Assembly: GCA_030041005.1 (NCBI GenBank)
Contig: JASHOR010000164.1
Location: 23,186 to 87,185, forward strand
DNA from: Xanthobacteraceae bacterium
GTDB taxonomy: Bacteria; Pseudomonadota; Alphaproteobacteria; Rhizobiales; Xanthobacteraceae
Direction of reading: 5' to 3'
DNA: 64,000 nt
The position numbers and the translations under genes are program-made. Below the pieces are notes generated by a model. That model worked only from the letters and a program-made list of their open reading frames with translations, searched no databases and was not told the DNA's origin. How positions within the stretch are numbered: the first letter of the stretch is position 1; each line of letters starts with the position of its first letter. Shown piece by piece: positions 33,625-42,378 of this stretch.

Positions 33625-34619
33625 GACGGCGCCTCCACGGTCTTCGGCTTGTGCCTGCGGCGCCAGCGCGTCCACACGCCCATAACCCCGCCGGGGATGA
33701 ACAGCGCTATGAGGATGACGATGACGCTGAAAATCGCGCGGTTGACTTCCGAGGTGACGGTGACGCGCAGCATGTCAGCGACCAGGAGCACCAACGGCGC
33801 GCCGATCAGCGGCCCTTGCCAAGTGCCGGCGCCGCCGACCACAGCCATCAATACCACATTGAGCGAGATATCGAAGGCGAAGGTGCCGCTCGGCTCGATA
33901 TACATGATTCGCTGCGCATAAAGTCCGCCGACCACGCCGGCGATGAACGCCGCTACGGCGTTGGCGATCCACTTCACCTCGACGGTGCGCACGCCAACGA
34001 TCTCCGCGGCGTCTTCGTCCTCGCGGATCGCGATCAGCGCCCAGCCGAAATTAGAATGCTCGATGGCATACACCAGCGCGGTCACCGCAACTGCGCAGCC
34101 GAGAAACAGAAAATAGAAGAGTTGTTCGACCCCAAGCGGGGAGAGCCGCACAGGCTGCAGATACACACCGAGCGCGCCTTGCGTCACTGGCATATCGAGC
34201 ACCAGCGTTTGTACCGCAAAGGTTATGATCATGGTCACCAATGCGAAATAAGCGCCGCGGATGCGCAGAGTCGGAATGCCGATCAGAACGCCGAGCACGG
34301 CCGAGGCCAATCCCGCGACCGGCGCGGTAAGAAAGGGCGAGAGCTCGAAGTACTGAAATAGGACGGCGCTGGTATAGGCGCCGACGCCGAAAAACGTGAC
34401 CATGCCGAAATTTAGGTAGCCGCCGTAGCCGCCCAGGATGTTCCAGGCCTGCGTCAGCACAACATAGAGAAACACGGTGCTGAGCGTGCTGAGCAGAAAA
34501 AGCTGGCGGCCAACGACTCCGTAGACGATCAGTGCGATCGACAGGGCGAGCCATACTAACAGGCGTCGTAGTCGCGTACTCCCGTTGTCGCTCGAAGGCA
34601 GGAAGAACAACGAAAGCAC
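33621..34619 (-). CDS. livM: Branched-chain amino acid-type ABC transporter permease LivM
   Basis: A 332-residue inner-membrane permease. It has about eight hydrophobic spans and the LivM signature GGYGGYLNFGMVTFFGVGAY (about 75-95). The ATPase-coupling loop is IREDEDAAEIVGVRTVEVKW near 200. It ends in a short basic tail. Last gene of a minus-strand unit that encodes the binding protein, both ATPases and LivH. Substrates of this HAAT family range from branched amino acids to amides and aromatic acids. The neighbouring catabolic genes suggest the latter type. Confidence 0.93.
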   Translation of the reverse strand: MLSLFFLPSSDNGSTRLRRLLVWLALSIALIVYGVVGRQLFLLSTLSTVFLYVVLTQAWNILGGYGGYLNFGMVTFFGVGAYTSAVLFQYFELSPFLTAPVAGLASAVLGVLIGIPTLRIRGAYFALVTMIITFAVQTLVLDMPVTQGALGVYLQPVRLSPLGVEQLFYFLFLGCAVAVTALVYAIEHSNFGWALIAIREDEDAAEIVGVRTVEVKWIANAVAAFIAGVVGGLYAQRIMYIEPSGTFAFDISLNVVLMAVVGGAGTWQGPLIGAPLVLLVADMLRVTVTSEVNRAIFSVIVILIALFIPGGVMGVWTRWRRRHKPKTVEAPS

Positions 34620-34629
34620 TGGCGCCTCC

Positions 34630-35505
34630 TCAAATTGCTCGCTTCACCACCAGGGTCAGGCCCTCGCGGCGCAGGACGAGGATGACGGCAAGCAGCACAT
34701 AGAGTACCAGATAGACATAATCGAAGGGCAGGAAAGCCGTGGACAGACTCTGCAGGAGCCCGATGATCAATCCGGCGATGAGGGTATTGGCCACGCTGCC
34801 GAGCCCGCCTAGGATCACGACTAGGAACGCCCAGGCAAGCCATTGTATCTGTGTGTTCGGCGAGAACGGGAAGACCATGGCCAGCGCCACCCCCGCGGCG
34901 CCGGCGCACGCAATCCCCAATCCGAACACCACCGCCGAAAGTCGCCGCACGTCGATGCCGACGCTCAAGGCAGCATCGCGGTTTTGTCCCATGGCGCGGA
35001 TGGCGCGGCCGATAAGCGTGAAGCGCAGGAACGCCCAAAAGAGCAAGGTGAGGACGAGCGCCAAGGCACCAGCGATCAATTTCACTTGCGCGATATAGAG
35101 CGAGCCGAGCACCAGCGAGGCATTCGTGTATGCGGCGGTGATCACGCGCGTATCAGTGGTCCAGGCGATGGTGCTCAAGTTTTCGATCAACACCATCAGC
35201 CCGAACATGGCGACAAGGCCCTGTGACTGCGAGACCCGCTCGATGCGCGTTAGCAGCGCGCGATAGACAATCGTGCCGAGCAGGAAGAACACTGGCATCG
35301 CCAGGAAGAACGAGATGATTGGGTCTAGGCCAAGTCGCCGGAACAGCTCAAAGGCAAAGAACGAGCCGAGCATTATGAAGGCGCTGTGCGCAACATTTAC
35401 GATGCCCATGATGCCAAGAACTAGGCTCAATCCCAGACCGGCGATAGCATATATGAGCCCAAGCAAGATGCCGTCGGTGATAATGAACGCGAGACGGTCG
35501 AGCAT
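34630..35505 (-). CDS. livH: Branched-chain amino acid-type ABC transporter permease LivH
   Basis: A 291-residue permease with about eight spans, starting MLDRLAFIITDGILLGLIYA. It has the LivH features GIVNVAHSAFIMLGSFFAFE and the coupling region LIGRAIRAMGQNRDAALSVG (about 175-195). I chose the ATG at 35505 over an upstream TTG; this leaves 5 bp to the livF stop. It forms the membrane channel with LivM. Confidence 0.93.
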   Translation of the reverse strand: MLDRLAFIITDGILLGLIYAIAGLGLSLVLGIMGIVNVAHSAFIMLGSFFAFELFRRLGLDPIISFFLAMPVFFLLGTIVYRALLTRIERVSQSQGLVAMFGLMVLIENLSTIAWTTDTRVITAAYTNASLVLGSLYIAQVKLIAGALALVLTLLFWAFLRFTLIGRAIRAMGQNRDAALSVGIDVRRLSAVVFGLGIACAGAAGVALAMVFPFSPNTQIQWLAWAFLVVILGGLGSVANTLIAGLIIGLLQSLSTAFLPFDYVYLVLYVLLAVILVLRREGLTLVVKRAI

Positions 35506-35510
35506 TGCAA

Positions 35511-36248
35511 TCAAACCCCAAGCCAGCGGCGCACCATGACGCCGAGATCACCCTCAAAAGCGGAGCGGTCGCCTTCGATGTCGTTTCTGCCCGAACTGAG
35601 CACATAAGCGTAATCCGCAATCTTTATCGCGGCGCGTACGTCCTGGTCGACGAGAAGGATGGTGCGACCCTCCGCTTTTAGGGCTTCCAGCTCGCGATAG
35701 ACCTGCGCGGCCACGATTGGCGAGAGCCCGACCGAAGGCTCGTCGATCAGCAGCACTTTCGGATCGCCGATAACGAGGCGCGCGATCTCCACCGCGCGCT
35801 GTTGGCCGCCGCTTAGGCTTCCGGCCGGCCGGTCACGCAGCGCGCGCAGATGTGGATAGCGCGCGAACATAGCCTCAACCGCCTGGCGCAACCGAGCGCG
35901 ATCGCCGCGCATGGTCCAGCCGCCGAGTTCGATATTCTCGGCCACGGTGAGCTCGGGGAAAGTCGAGCGGCCCTGCGGCAAGAGCGCGATGCGACGCTCC
36001 ATGTGTCGATGCGGTGGTAAAGCAGCGATGTCTTCGTCACCGAGCACGATTCTGCCGCTCGACGGCTGCAGGAAACCTGCGATCGCGCGTAACAGTGTCG
36101 ACTTTCCGGCGCCGTTGGGGCCGAGTACTCCGGTAATGTGACCGGGCTGCGCAATGAGATTGACGCCGCGCAAGACCGGATGGCCGGCGGTGTAACCGGC
36201 GACCACATTGGCGATCTTCAAGATCGGTGCGCTGCTCACGGCATTCAT
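35511..36248 (-). CDS. livF: Liv-type ABC transporter ATP-binding protein LivF
   Basis: A 245-residue ABC ATPase with Walker A GPNGAGKST, Q-loop LLPQGRSTF, signature LSGGQQRAVE and Walker B VLLIDEPSVGLSP. The PSVGLSP element and short length place it in the LivF branch. The ATG at 36248 overlaps the livG stop (36245) by 4 bp, so the two ATPases are coupled. Usually LivF reads LLVEQN at the H-loop side; here it is LLVDQDVRAAI, with the normally conserved Asn and the following His-loop region altered, which may matter for hydrolysis. Confidence 0.92.
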   Translation of the reverse strand: MNAVSSAPILKIANVVAGYTAGHPVLRGVNLIAQPGHITGVLGPNGAGKSTLLRAIAGFLQPSSGRIVLGDEDIAALPPHRHMERRIALLPQGRSTFPELTVAENIELGGWTMRGDRARLRQAVEAMFARYPHLRALRDRPAGSLSGGQQRAVEIARLVIGDPKVLLIDEPSVGLSPIVAAQVYRELEALKAEGRTILLVDQDVRAAIKIADYAYVLSSGRNDIEGDRSAFEGDLGVMVRRWLGV

Positions 36249-36982
36249 GCGCGGCCCAAATAGCCTTCGATCACGCGTTCGTTCTGAATGACGGTCGCAG
36301 GAGAGCCCGTCGCTGCGGTCCTGCCTTCGACGAGGCACACCATGAAGTCGGACATGGCAACGAGATCGGGCACCTCGTGGCTGACAATGATGAACGACGT
36401 GCCTTCGCGTGCCACGCTGTCTCGGATACAGCGCACCAGCAACGTCTTGATCTGCGGATGGACACCGGCAAAGGGCTCATCCATGAGCACGAGCCGCGGT
36501 CGGCTCACCAGCGCCCGGGCAAATTCCAGGAGTCGCTGTTGACCGCCGGATATCTCGCTGGCGATACTCTCGGCGTGCTTTGTGAGCCCGACAAGCTCCA
36601 GCAGCTCGTTCGCGCGGGCACTGGCAGCGGTGCGGTCGAGCGCACTTTGATGAAGGAGCGGGATGAAAAGATTTTGCCGCACGGCGAGCGTCCGAAACAC
36701 GCGTGCGGCCTGAAAGGTGCGGGTGAGACCGGTGGCGGCGAGCTCGCAGGAGCGTTTGCGATCGATACGAATCCCAGAGAGCCGCACCTCGCCGTGATCG
36801 GCGGCGAACACACCGTTGATCACATTGAGCAGAGTCGTCTTGCCTGAACCGTTTGGGCCAATAAGACCGACGACACTGTGGGCCCCGACCGAAAACGAGA
36901 CGTCATCGAGCGCGATGACGCCGCCGAAACGCTTGCCGACCGCGTCGATCGCCAGGAGCGGCTGCTCGGCCGATGCAGTCAT
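36245..36982 (-). CDS. livG: Liv-type ABC transporter ATP-binding protein LivG
   Basis: A 245-residue ABC ATPase: FGGVIALDDVSFSVGAHSVV, Walker A GPNGSGKTT, LTRTFQAARVF, signature ISGGQQRLLEFA, Walker B VLMDEPFAGVHP and H-loop IIVSHEVPDLV. The R-T-F-Q and DEPFAGV motifs are of the LivG branch. The frame is open far upstream, but the ATG at 36982 forms an ATGA overlap with the livK stop and starts exactly where the family does. It pairs with LivF as the energising heterodimer. Confidence 0.93.
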   Translation of the reverse strand: MTASAEQPLLAIDAVGKRFGGVIALDDVSFSVGAHSVVGLIGPNGSGKTTLLNVINGVFAADHGEVRLSGIRIDRKRSCELAATGLTRTFQAARVFRTLAVRQNLFIPLLHQSALDRTAASARANELLELVGLTKHAESIASEISGGQQRLLEFARALVSRPRLVLMDEPFAGVHPQIKTLLVRCIRDSVAREGTSFIIVSHEVPDLVAMSDFMVCLVEGRTAATGSPATVIQNERVIEGYLGRA

Positions 36983-38184
36983 GGCATCGGGGTCACGAGC
37001 GCTGCGGTCTGCGCGTCCTTCGGCCACACCACTTGGTTCTTGCCCTTGATGTATTGCAAGACCACTTGGCTGAACACTGGCGTGCCATCGTCCTGGTAGC
37101 GGAAGTTGCCGGCCACCGTCTTGAATTCGTGACTGTGGACGTAGGCCTTGAGCGCGCCCTGGTTTAAGGTCTTGGCGCCATCGACTGCCTGCTCTATCAC
37201 CTGCAGGATCGCGTAGCCGACGATCGCGTACGTGGGCAGCGTGTCGTCGCCGCGCTTTTTGAAAGCATCGGCGAGTTCCGTGAGGCCAGCATAGCCCTGC
37301 GACGGCCACGATATGGTGGTGCCGATCACGCCATCGGCGGCGCTGCCGAGCTTCGGCCACGCGGACAGCGTCGTCACCTGCGAGCCGCAGGTACAGAAGA
37401 TCAAAGGCTTGTAGCCCTGCTGCTTCACGGTCCGCGCCACCTGCAGCGAATCGTTGGGCAGGCCGAGCTCGAGCAGCATGTCAGCATTCGCTTCCTTTGC
37501 CTTTTGCACGAGGCCGGTGAAGTCAGTGGTGTTGGGCGGATATTGCTCGTTCAGCACCACGCTCATGCCAGCGGCCTTGGCAAAGTTGAGCGCGCCACCC
37601 ACGCCGCCGACGCCATCGCGTACCACGATGGGGAACGGATTCTGCGCAGCGAAGATGGCGACGCGCTTCGGCCGCTTGTCCTCGGGCAGGCCCTTGATCA
37701 GCTCGAACAGGCCACGCGTATAGTCGGGCTCCTGGTAGGTGTAGCTGCCGATGATCGAGCCCTTAGCATGCTTAAAGATGTTGATGCCGACGAAGCCGCC
37801 ATTGAACAAAAGCTTCTGATGCGAGAGTACGATCGGCACGATTGCGCCACCGATGAAGGTAGTATAGGGCGCGAGCACCAGATCGACCTGGTCCTGGTCC
37901 AGAAGCCTGCTATAGAGCGACTGCGCCACCGTCGGAGTGCTTTCGTCATTGTAGATGATCATCTTCACAGGACGTCCGAGCAGTCCGCCCTTCTCGTTCA
38001 CCTCATCAAGCCAGCGCTGATAGACGACTTTGTAGTCGGCCGACGGCTCCGCAAAGCTACCGGTCAGACCCAGAGTGCCGCCGATGACTATCGGCTGCTG
38101 CTGTGCAAGTGCCTCGCGGCCGATGCCCAAGGTCAGCGTTATCACAGCTAATGCAAATAGCTTGCCTATCATCGCCAATTTCAT
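36979..38184 (-). CDS. livK: Liv-type periplasmic substrate-binding protein
   Basis: A 401-residue periplasmic binding protein of the HAAT family. The signal peptide runs to about AQQQ (LFALAVITLTLGIGREALA), followed by IVIGGTLGLTGSFAEPSADY, the usual first strand and Ser ligand loop. YQRWLDEVNEKGGLLGRPVK and IYNDESTPTVAQSLYSRLL follow, typical of the type I fold. GGGGAGG precedes the ATG. It leads the transporter genes and lies 65 bp after the dehydrogenase, so all are likely one transcript. The ligand is unknown; an amide- or acid-type compound fits the neighbours. Confidence 0.92.
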   Translation of the reverse strand: MKLAMIGKLFALAVITLTLGIGREALAQQQPIVIGGTLGLTGSFAEPSADYKVVYQRWLDEVNEKGGLLGRPVKMIIYNDESTPTVAQSLYSRLLDQDQVDLVLAPYTTFIGGAIVPIVLSHQKLLFNGGFVGINIFKHAKGSIIGSYTYQEPDYTRGLFELIKGLPEDKRPKRVAIFAAQNPFPIVVRDGVGGVGGALNFAKAAGMSVVLNEQYPPNTTDFTGLVQKAKEANADMLLELGLPNDSLQVARTVKQQGYKPLIFCTCGSQVTTLSAWPKLGSAADGVIGTTISWPSQGYAGLTELADAFKKRGDDTLPTYAIVGYAILQVIEQAVDGAKTLNQGALKAYVHSHEFKTVAGNFRYQDDGTPVFSQVVLQYIKGKNQVVWPKDAQTAALVTPMP

Positions 38185-38249
38185 GGCTACCTCCCCTTAT
38201 CGCTGTCGCGTCCCGTTCCTCTCTGTGCGCTCGCGAGGCACCTCAAGCA

Positions 38250-39122
38250 CTATTCGAGCCCCGCGCGCCGCAACGCGACGCGGGTAATCGCCGACCAGTC
38301 CTTGTGCCCATCGCCATGGGCAAGCGCATCGAGATAATTGTCACGCAGAACGCTGGCGAAGGGGAGCGGTACGTTCTTCTCTTCGCCCGCGGCGAGCGCC
38401 AGCTTGGCGTCCTTGAGCCCGAGCTTTAGGTCGAAGCCCGGCGGCTCAAATTGGCCATTGCTGATAAGGCCCGCATAAATGCGATAAACCGGCACGTCGA
38501 AGACCGAACCGACCACCGCATTAAGCACGTCGCCGGATGACATCTTGTAGGCGCGGGCGAGCGCGGCGGCTTCGCCCATCGCCTCGATGATGCAGGCGAC
38601 CATCAGGTTACCGGCGATTTTGGCAACACTCGAGTTTGTCGGCTCGGTCCCGAGCCGCCAGGTCTTTCGACCCATGGAGTCGAATAGGGGTTGCACTTTG
38701 TCGATCAGCGCCGGATCGCCAGCCGCGAGCACGTTGAGATTGCGCTCGGCAGCCATTTCCGGGCGGCCATAAACCGTGGCAGCGATATAGCCGACGCCGT
38801 TAGCCTTGTGCGCGGCGGCAAGCTCGCGCGTACAGTCGAGCGATGCCGTGGCTGTGTTGACGTGAATGGGCGTGCTGCGCCTTCCAAGAAAACCGCTGTC
38901 GATGAAGACCGCACGCATGGCATCGTCGTTCGGCAGCATCGAAATCACGGCTTCGCCGCGAAAGGCGTCTTCGGCGCTGTTGGCGATCTCGGCACCGTCC
39001 TTGCGGATACGCTCCCGCGCCTCCGGTGAAACGTCCCACGCGCGCACGCGATGCCCGGCCTTGAGCAGGTTGCGCGCCATGGCCGTGCCCATTCTGCCAA
39101 TCCCGATGAAGCCGACATCCAT
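38250..39122 (-). CDS. NAD(P)-dependent oxidoreductase of the 3-hydroxyisobutyrate dehydrogenase family
   Basis: A 290-residue beta-hydroxyacid dehydrogenase. The NAD(P)-binding GFIGIGRMGTAMARNLLKAG is at residues 4-23. Then come AVISMLPNDDAMRAVF, the substrate-site region in place of the usual DAPVSG (ATVYGRP), and the catalytic Lys in NSSVAKIAGNLMVACIIEA (about 170), with KLGLKDAKLAL near 245. I chose the ATG at 39122, with GGAG 9 nt upstream, over the ATG at 39137. First gene of the minus-strand arm facing the nitrilase arm across the LacI-type palindromes. It likely acts on a hydroxy acid in the catabolic route. Confidence 0.88.
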   Translation of the reverse strand: MDVGFIGIGRMGTAMARNLLKAGHRVRAWDVSPEARERIRKDGAEIANSAEDAFRGEAVISMLPNDDAMRAVFIDSGFLGRRSTPIHVNTATASLDCTRELAAAHKANGVGYIAATVYGRPEMAAERNLNVLAAGDPALIDKVQPLFDSMGRKTWRLGTEPTNSSVAKIAGNLMVACIIEAMGEAAALARAYKMSSGDVLNAVVGSVFDVPVYRIYAGLISNGQFEPPGFDLKLGLKDAKLALAAGEEKNVPLPFASVLRDNYLDALAHGDGHKDWSAITRVALRRAGLE

Positions 39123-39197
39123 GCTCGTTCTCTCCATTTTTCCGCAGTTTCAGGCGCTGCTTCCGCCGCCCATCCTGGGCAAACGCTAGTCCTTTGC

Positions 39198-39209
39198 GCA
39201 AACGTTTGC
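39198..39209. promoter_or_regulatory. LacI-type operator, copy 1
   Basis: GCAAACGTTTGC is a perfect 12-bp palindrome with the central CG typical of LacI/GalR operators. It lies 76 bp upstream of the dehydrogenase start on the minus strand. An identical copy is 134 bp away, and a LacI regulator is encoded 2 kb downstream. Confidence 0.8.
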
Positions 39210-39331
39210 AAGAATTCACGAGTTGGCGGCTGGCCGTGACCGTTTCGTCTTCGGACGAGGCGAAAAAGCATTATAGCACTAAGCATTGTAGCTCTCGTGC
39301 GTTTCACGCTTGACAGGCATGGAGTACACGC

Positions 39332-39343
39332 GCAAACGTTTGC
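39332..39343. promoter_or_regulatory. LacI-type operator, copy 2
   Basis: Second identical GCAAACGTTTGC palindrome, 35 bp upstream of the nitrilase ATG at 39379, where bound repressor would block its promoter. The two sites could allow looping across the divergent promoters. Confidence 0.8.
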
Positions 39344-39378
39344 ATATACGGTGCATTGGCTTTTGCTGTGGAGCAGGA

Positions 39379-40551
39379 ATGGGTGACGTTTACCCGGTGG
39401 TGAAGGTTGCTGCGGTGCAGGCGGCCTCGGTGTTCCTCGATCGTGAGGGTTCAACCGAGAAAGCGTGCGGTCTGATCCGAGAGGCCGGGCGCAGTGGCGC
39501 TCAGGTGATCGGCTTTCCCGAAGGTTTTATCCCAGCGCATCCCATCTGGTATCACCACCATGCCGCGACTGGCGCGCTTGCCAACCGTCTCGCCGTCGCA
39601 CTGTTCAAGAATGCTGTGGAGATCCCTGGGCCGGAGATCGACGCACTCTGCTTCGCCGCGCGCGATGCCGGCGCCTATGTCGTGATTGGCGTCTGCGAGA
39701 AGTTGCCACGCACGCTCGGCACCATGTTCAATTCTCAGGTCTTCATCGGTCCCGATGGCAGCTATTTGGGCAAGCATCAGAAGATTATGCCCACCGTCGG
39801 CGAGCGTTTGGTGCATACGGGAGGCTTCGGTGACACTCTGCACGCCTTCCCGACCAGCTTCGGGCCGATGAGCGGGTTGATCTGTGGGGAGAATTCCAAT
39901 CCGCTCGCCGTGTTTGCCATGACTGCTGAGGGCTCACGCATCCACGTGATGAGTTGGCCCAATCATTTTCCGACCAGTGGCGATCCGATGCGTAACCGCG
40001 TGAGCATCGACTCACAGGCGTTCGCGCAGATGAGCAAAGCCTTCGTGGTCTCCGCCTGCGGTACCGTGGACGAGGACGTAATCCGCAAGCTTGAGCCAAG
40101 CCCAAAAGCGGAGTGCTTCCTGCGCAATCCGGACTGCTGCGGCGGCAGCGTCATCGTCGCGCCGAACAGCCGGATTATCGCCGGGCCCATGGGCAAGGAG
40201 GAGGGCATCCTCTATGCTGAATGCAACCTTGAGGTCGGCATCAACATGAAGCTGCGGCACGATTTTGCCGGGCACTACAATCGCCCGGACATTTTCCAGC
40301 TGCAGGTCAACCGCGGCACGCCACATATCTACACCGTCGTCGGCGTGGAAGAGCCGCAGACGCTTGGCGGGTCGGCGGACGCGCCGCCGTTGCCGGCAGG
40401 TGACCGCCCGGCCGCGCTGGCGAGTCCGCCGAGGCAGTTGCCAGCGCCAACCCAAGCTTCACTCCCACGCCGCCAGCGTCAGCCGGCCCGCAAAGCGGCA
40501 ACGCGAAGCAAGAACGGAAAAGGTCGGCGCCCCGACCGACCTGTTCCCTGA
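39379..40551 (+). CDS. Nitrilase-family carbon-nitrogen hydrolase
   Basis: A 390-residue member of the nitrilase superfamily, which hydrolyses nitriles to acids or amides. The triad is visible: Glu in GFPEGFIPAHP (about 48), Lys in KHQKIMPTVGERLVH (about 135) and Cys in GLICGENSNPL (about 170). The GEN-x-N and MPT-x-x-E-R motifs are those of true nitrilases. A 60-residue Pro/Arg-rich tail after GVEEPQTLGG is longer than usual. I chose the ATG at 39379, with GGAGCAGGA just upstream and the operator in front. Shares a unit with the CMD-family gene. Confidence 0.9.
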   Translation: MGDVYPVVKVAAVQAASVFLDREGSTEKACGLIREAGRSGAQVIGFPEGFIPAHPIWYHHHAATGALANRLAVALFKNAVEIPGPEIDALCFAARDAGAYVVIGVCEKLPRTLGTMFNSQVFIGPDGSYLGKHQKIMPTVGERLVHTGGFGDTLHAFPTSFGPMSGLICGENSNPLAVFAMTAEGSRIHVMSWPNHFPTSGDPMRNRVSIDSQAFAQMSKAFVVSACGTVDEDVIRKLEPSPKAECFLRNPDCCGGSVIVAPNSRIIAGPMGKEEGILYAECNLEVGINMKLRHDFAGHYNRPDIFQLQVNRGTPHIYTVVGVEEPQTLGGSADAPPLPAGDRPAALASPPRQLPAPTQASLPRRQRQPARKAATRSKNGKGRRPDRPVP

Positions 40552-40565
40552 AACAGGAGAACCCC

Positions 40566-41228
40566 ATGACCAAGCAGCGTATCAGCTACGTGCCGTTGGA
40601 AAAGATGGACGACGCGATGCGCGCAGAGATGGATCGCTGCAGGAGCGAGGGCACGCCGCGTCCAGAGAGTTCAGCGGTGCGCGCGCACGTGCCTGCCTGT
40701 TTCTGGTTTTTTGCCAATTCTTGGCGCGACATTTTTCGCAACGGCATCCTCGACCACGGAATCAAGGAACTGTGTCGGCTCTATGTCTCGCGCTCGGTGC
40801 AGTGCGAATATTGTGGCAATCAGCGCTCGGTGAAGGCGACCAAATCCGGCGCCGTGATCGAGGATCAGGTCAACGACCTGATAAATTTTGAGTCCTCACC
40901 CAGGCACAATGAGCGGCAGAAGGCGGCGCTCTCCTATGCGGAGGCAATTACCTGGCATCTCAATCCTGACGATGCGTTCTGGGATCGGCTGTACAAGCAC
41001 TTTACCGAAGACGAACTCGTCGAGCTTGGCTGCATGATCGGGCTGACCCTCGGTCAGCAGAGCTGGCTGCGGCTCCTGAACATCGATCACCATCAGGTGC
41101 TCGCCGGCACCGATGCCTCCATGGCGCCGGGCTACGAAGACGCCCCTCGCCTCGCCTCCTCGAAATCGCGGGCGGATTATTGGGCGGGGACCAAGTCGAG
41201 CCAGCCGCCGCACTCTTCCGCGGCATGA
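40566..41228 (+). CDS. Carboxymuconolactone decarboxylase (CMD/AhpD-like) family protein
   Basis: A 220-residue all-helical protein with the redox-type CMD motif VQCEYCGNQRS (about 78-88: C-x-x-C and a later His-like position). It is preceded by LCRLYVSRS and followed by NERQKAALSYAEAITWH and ELGCMIGLTLGQQSWLRLL. Such proteins act either as decarboxylase-like enzymes or as peroxidase partners. AGGAGAA precedes the ATG and the nitrilase ends 14 bp upstream, so they are cotranscribed. The specific reaction is unknown. Confidence 0.83.
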   Translation: MTKQRISYVPLEKMDDAMRAEMDRCRSEGTPRPESSAVRAHVPACFWFFANSWRDIFRNGILDHGIKELCRLYVSRSVQCEYCGNQRSVKATKSGAVIEDQVNDLINFESSPRHNERQKAALSYAEAITWHLNPDDAFWDRLYKHFTEDELVELGCMIGLTLGQQSWLRLLNIDHHQVLAGTDASMAPGYEDAPRLASSKSRADYWAGTKSSQPPHSSAA

Positions 41229-41289
41229 GGCGCGGACTTCACGTCGGAGTAGCCTGCACCAACGGTTGCAGCCCCTCGCGGCGCAAGCC

Positions 41290-42357
41290 ATGAAGCGATC
41301 GAAGCGACGCAGCCAGCACGTGACCGTACGCGACGTGGCACGCGCGGCCCGCGTGCACTTTTCCACGGTATCGCGGGTGATGAATCCGCACACCCGCAGC
41401 CAGATCACCGAGAGCGTGGCCAAGCGCGTGCTCAAGGCAGCGGAGCGCCTCGGCTATCGCACCAATGCCCTGGCGGCTGGCCTGCGCACGCGGCGGTCGC
41501 GGGTAATCGGCGTCATCATTCCCTATATCGACAGCCCGCTCTACCCGCCGATCCTGCTCGCCATCGAGGAGATTTTGAGCGAGAACGGTTATGTCGCCAT
41601 CATCTCCAACACACAGAACGATCCGGCGCGTGAGGAGCGAGTGCTCGCCGAGATGATGGCGCGGCAGATCGACGGACTGATCATCGGTACCGCAACGCGG
41701 CATGACCCCGTCGTTAAGGGCTGGGCGCAACGCGGCGCGCCATTGGTCATGATCAACCGCACCGACCAGACCGGCGCGGCGCCCTCGATCATCGTCGACG
41801 ATCTTGTCGGCCTCGGGCTCATCGTCGATCATCTCGTCGAACTCGGCCACAAGGCCATCGGCCACATTGCTGGCCCGCAGCAGCTCTCGACCGGCGCCGC
41901 GCGCAGCGAAGGCTTTCGCAAGGCTATGGCCCGGCATGGCCTGCAGGCGGATGCGATCACCATTGCGGAGGATTTCACGCGCGAAGCCGGGAGACGCGCC
42001 TGCCATGCGCTGTTGAATCAGTTTCCGGACATAACGGCCATTGCCGCCGCCAATGATCTGCTTGCGCTGGGCTGCTACGAGGCGCTGCAGGAGCGCGGCC
42101 TGTCGTGTCCGAAAGATGTATCGATGACGGGATACAATGACAGTGTGTTTGTGGATTTGCTTCGGCCGCCTTTGACCACCGTGCGCATTCCGCAGCGGGA
42201 GATCGGAATCCAGGCAGCGCGTCTGCTGTTGGAGAAGATCGAGGAGCGCCGCGCACTTGCGAGGGACGTGGTACTGCGTCCGCAACTGATCATCCGACAA
42301 TCGACCGCCACGCCCCGTGCGAGCGTTCTATTGTCCAATAGCTCGCAACGGTTTTGA
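41290..42357 (+). CDS. LacI-family transcriptional regulator
   Basis: A 355-residue LacI/GalR regulator. The N-terminal helix-turn-helix is VTVRDVARAARVHFSTVSRV and the hinge helix is RTNALAAGLRTRRSRVIGVI. The periplasmic-binding-type effector domain follows (IIPYIDSPLYPPILLAIEEI; MINRTDQTG; HIAGP; ITAIAAANDLLALGCYEAL; MTGYNDSVFVDLLRPPLTTV). I take the ATG at 41290, where the family starts. It is the natural candidate to bind the two palindromes at 39198 and 39332 and to control the divergent catabolic arms, and it may be co-transcribed with the nitrilase arm (61 bp gap). Confidence 0.93.
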   Translation: MKRSKRRSQHVTVRDVARAARVHFSTVSRVMNPHTRSQITESVAKRVLKAAERLGYRTNALAAGLRTRRSRVIGVIIPYIDSPLYPPILLAIEEILSENGYVAIISNTQNDPAREERVLAEMMARQIDGLIIGTATRHDPVVKGWAQRGAPLVMINRTDQTGAAPSIIVDDLVGLGLIVDHLVELGHKAIGHIAGPQQLSTGAARSEGFRKAMARHGLQADAITIAEDFTREAGRRACHALLNQFPDITAIAAANDLLALGCYEALQERGLSCPKDVSMTGYNDSVFVDLLRPPLTTVRIPQREIGIQAARLLLEKIEERRALARDVVLRPQLIIRQSTATPRASVLLSNSSQRF

Positions 42358-42378
42358 CCGCGTGGGGACGGTGCGACT

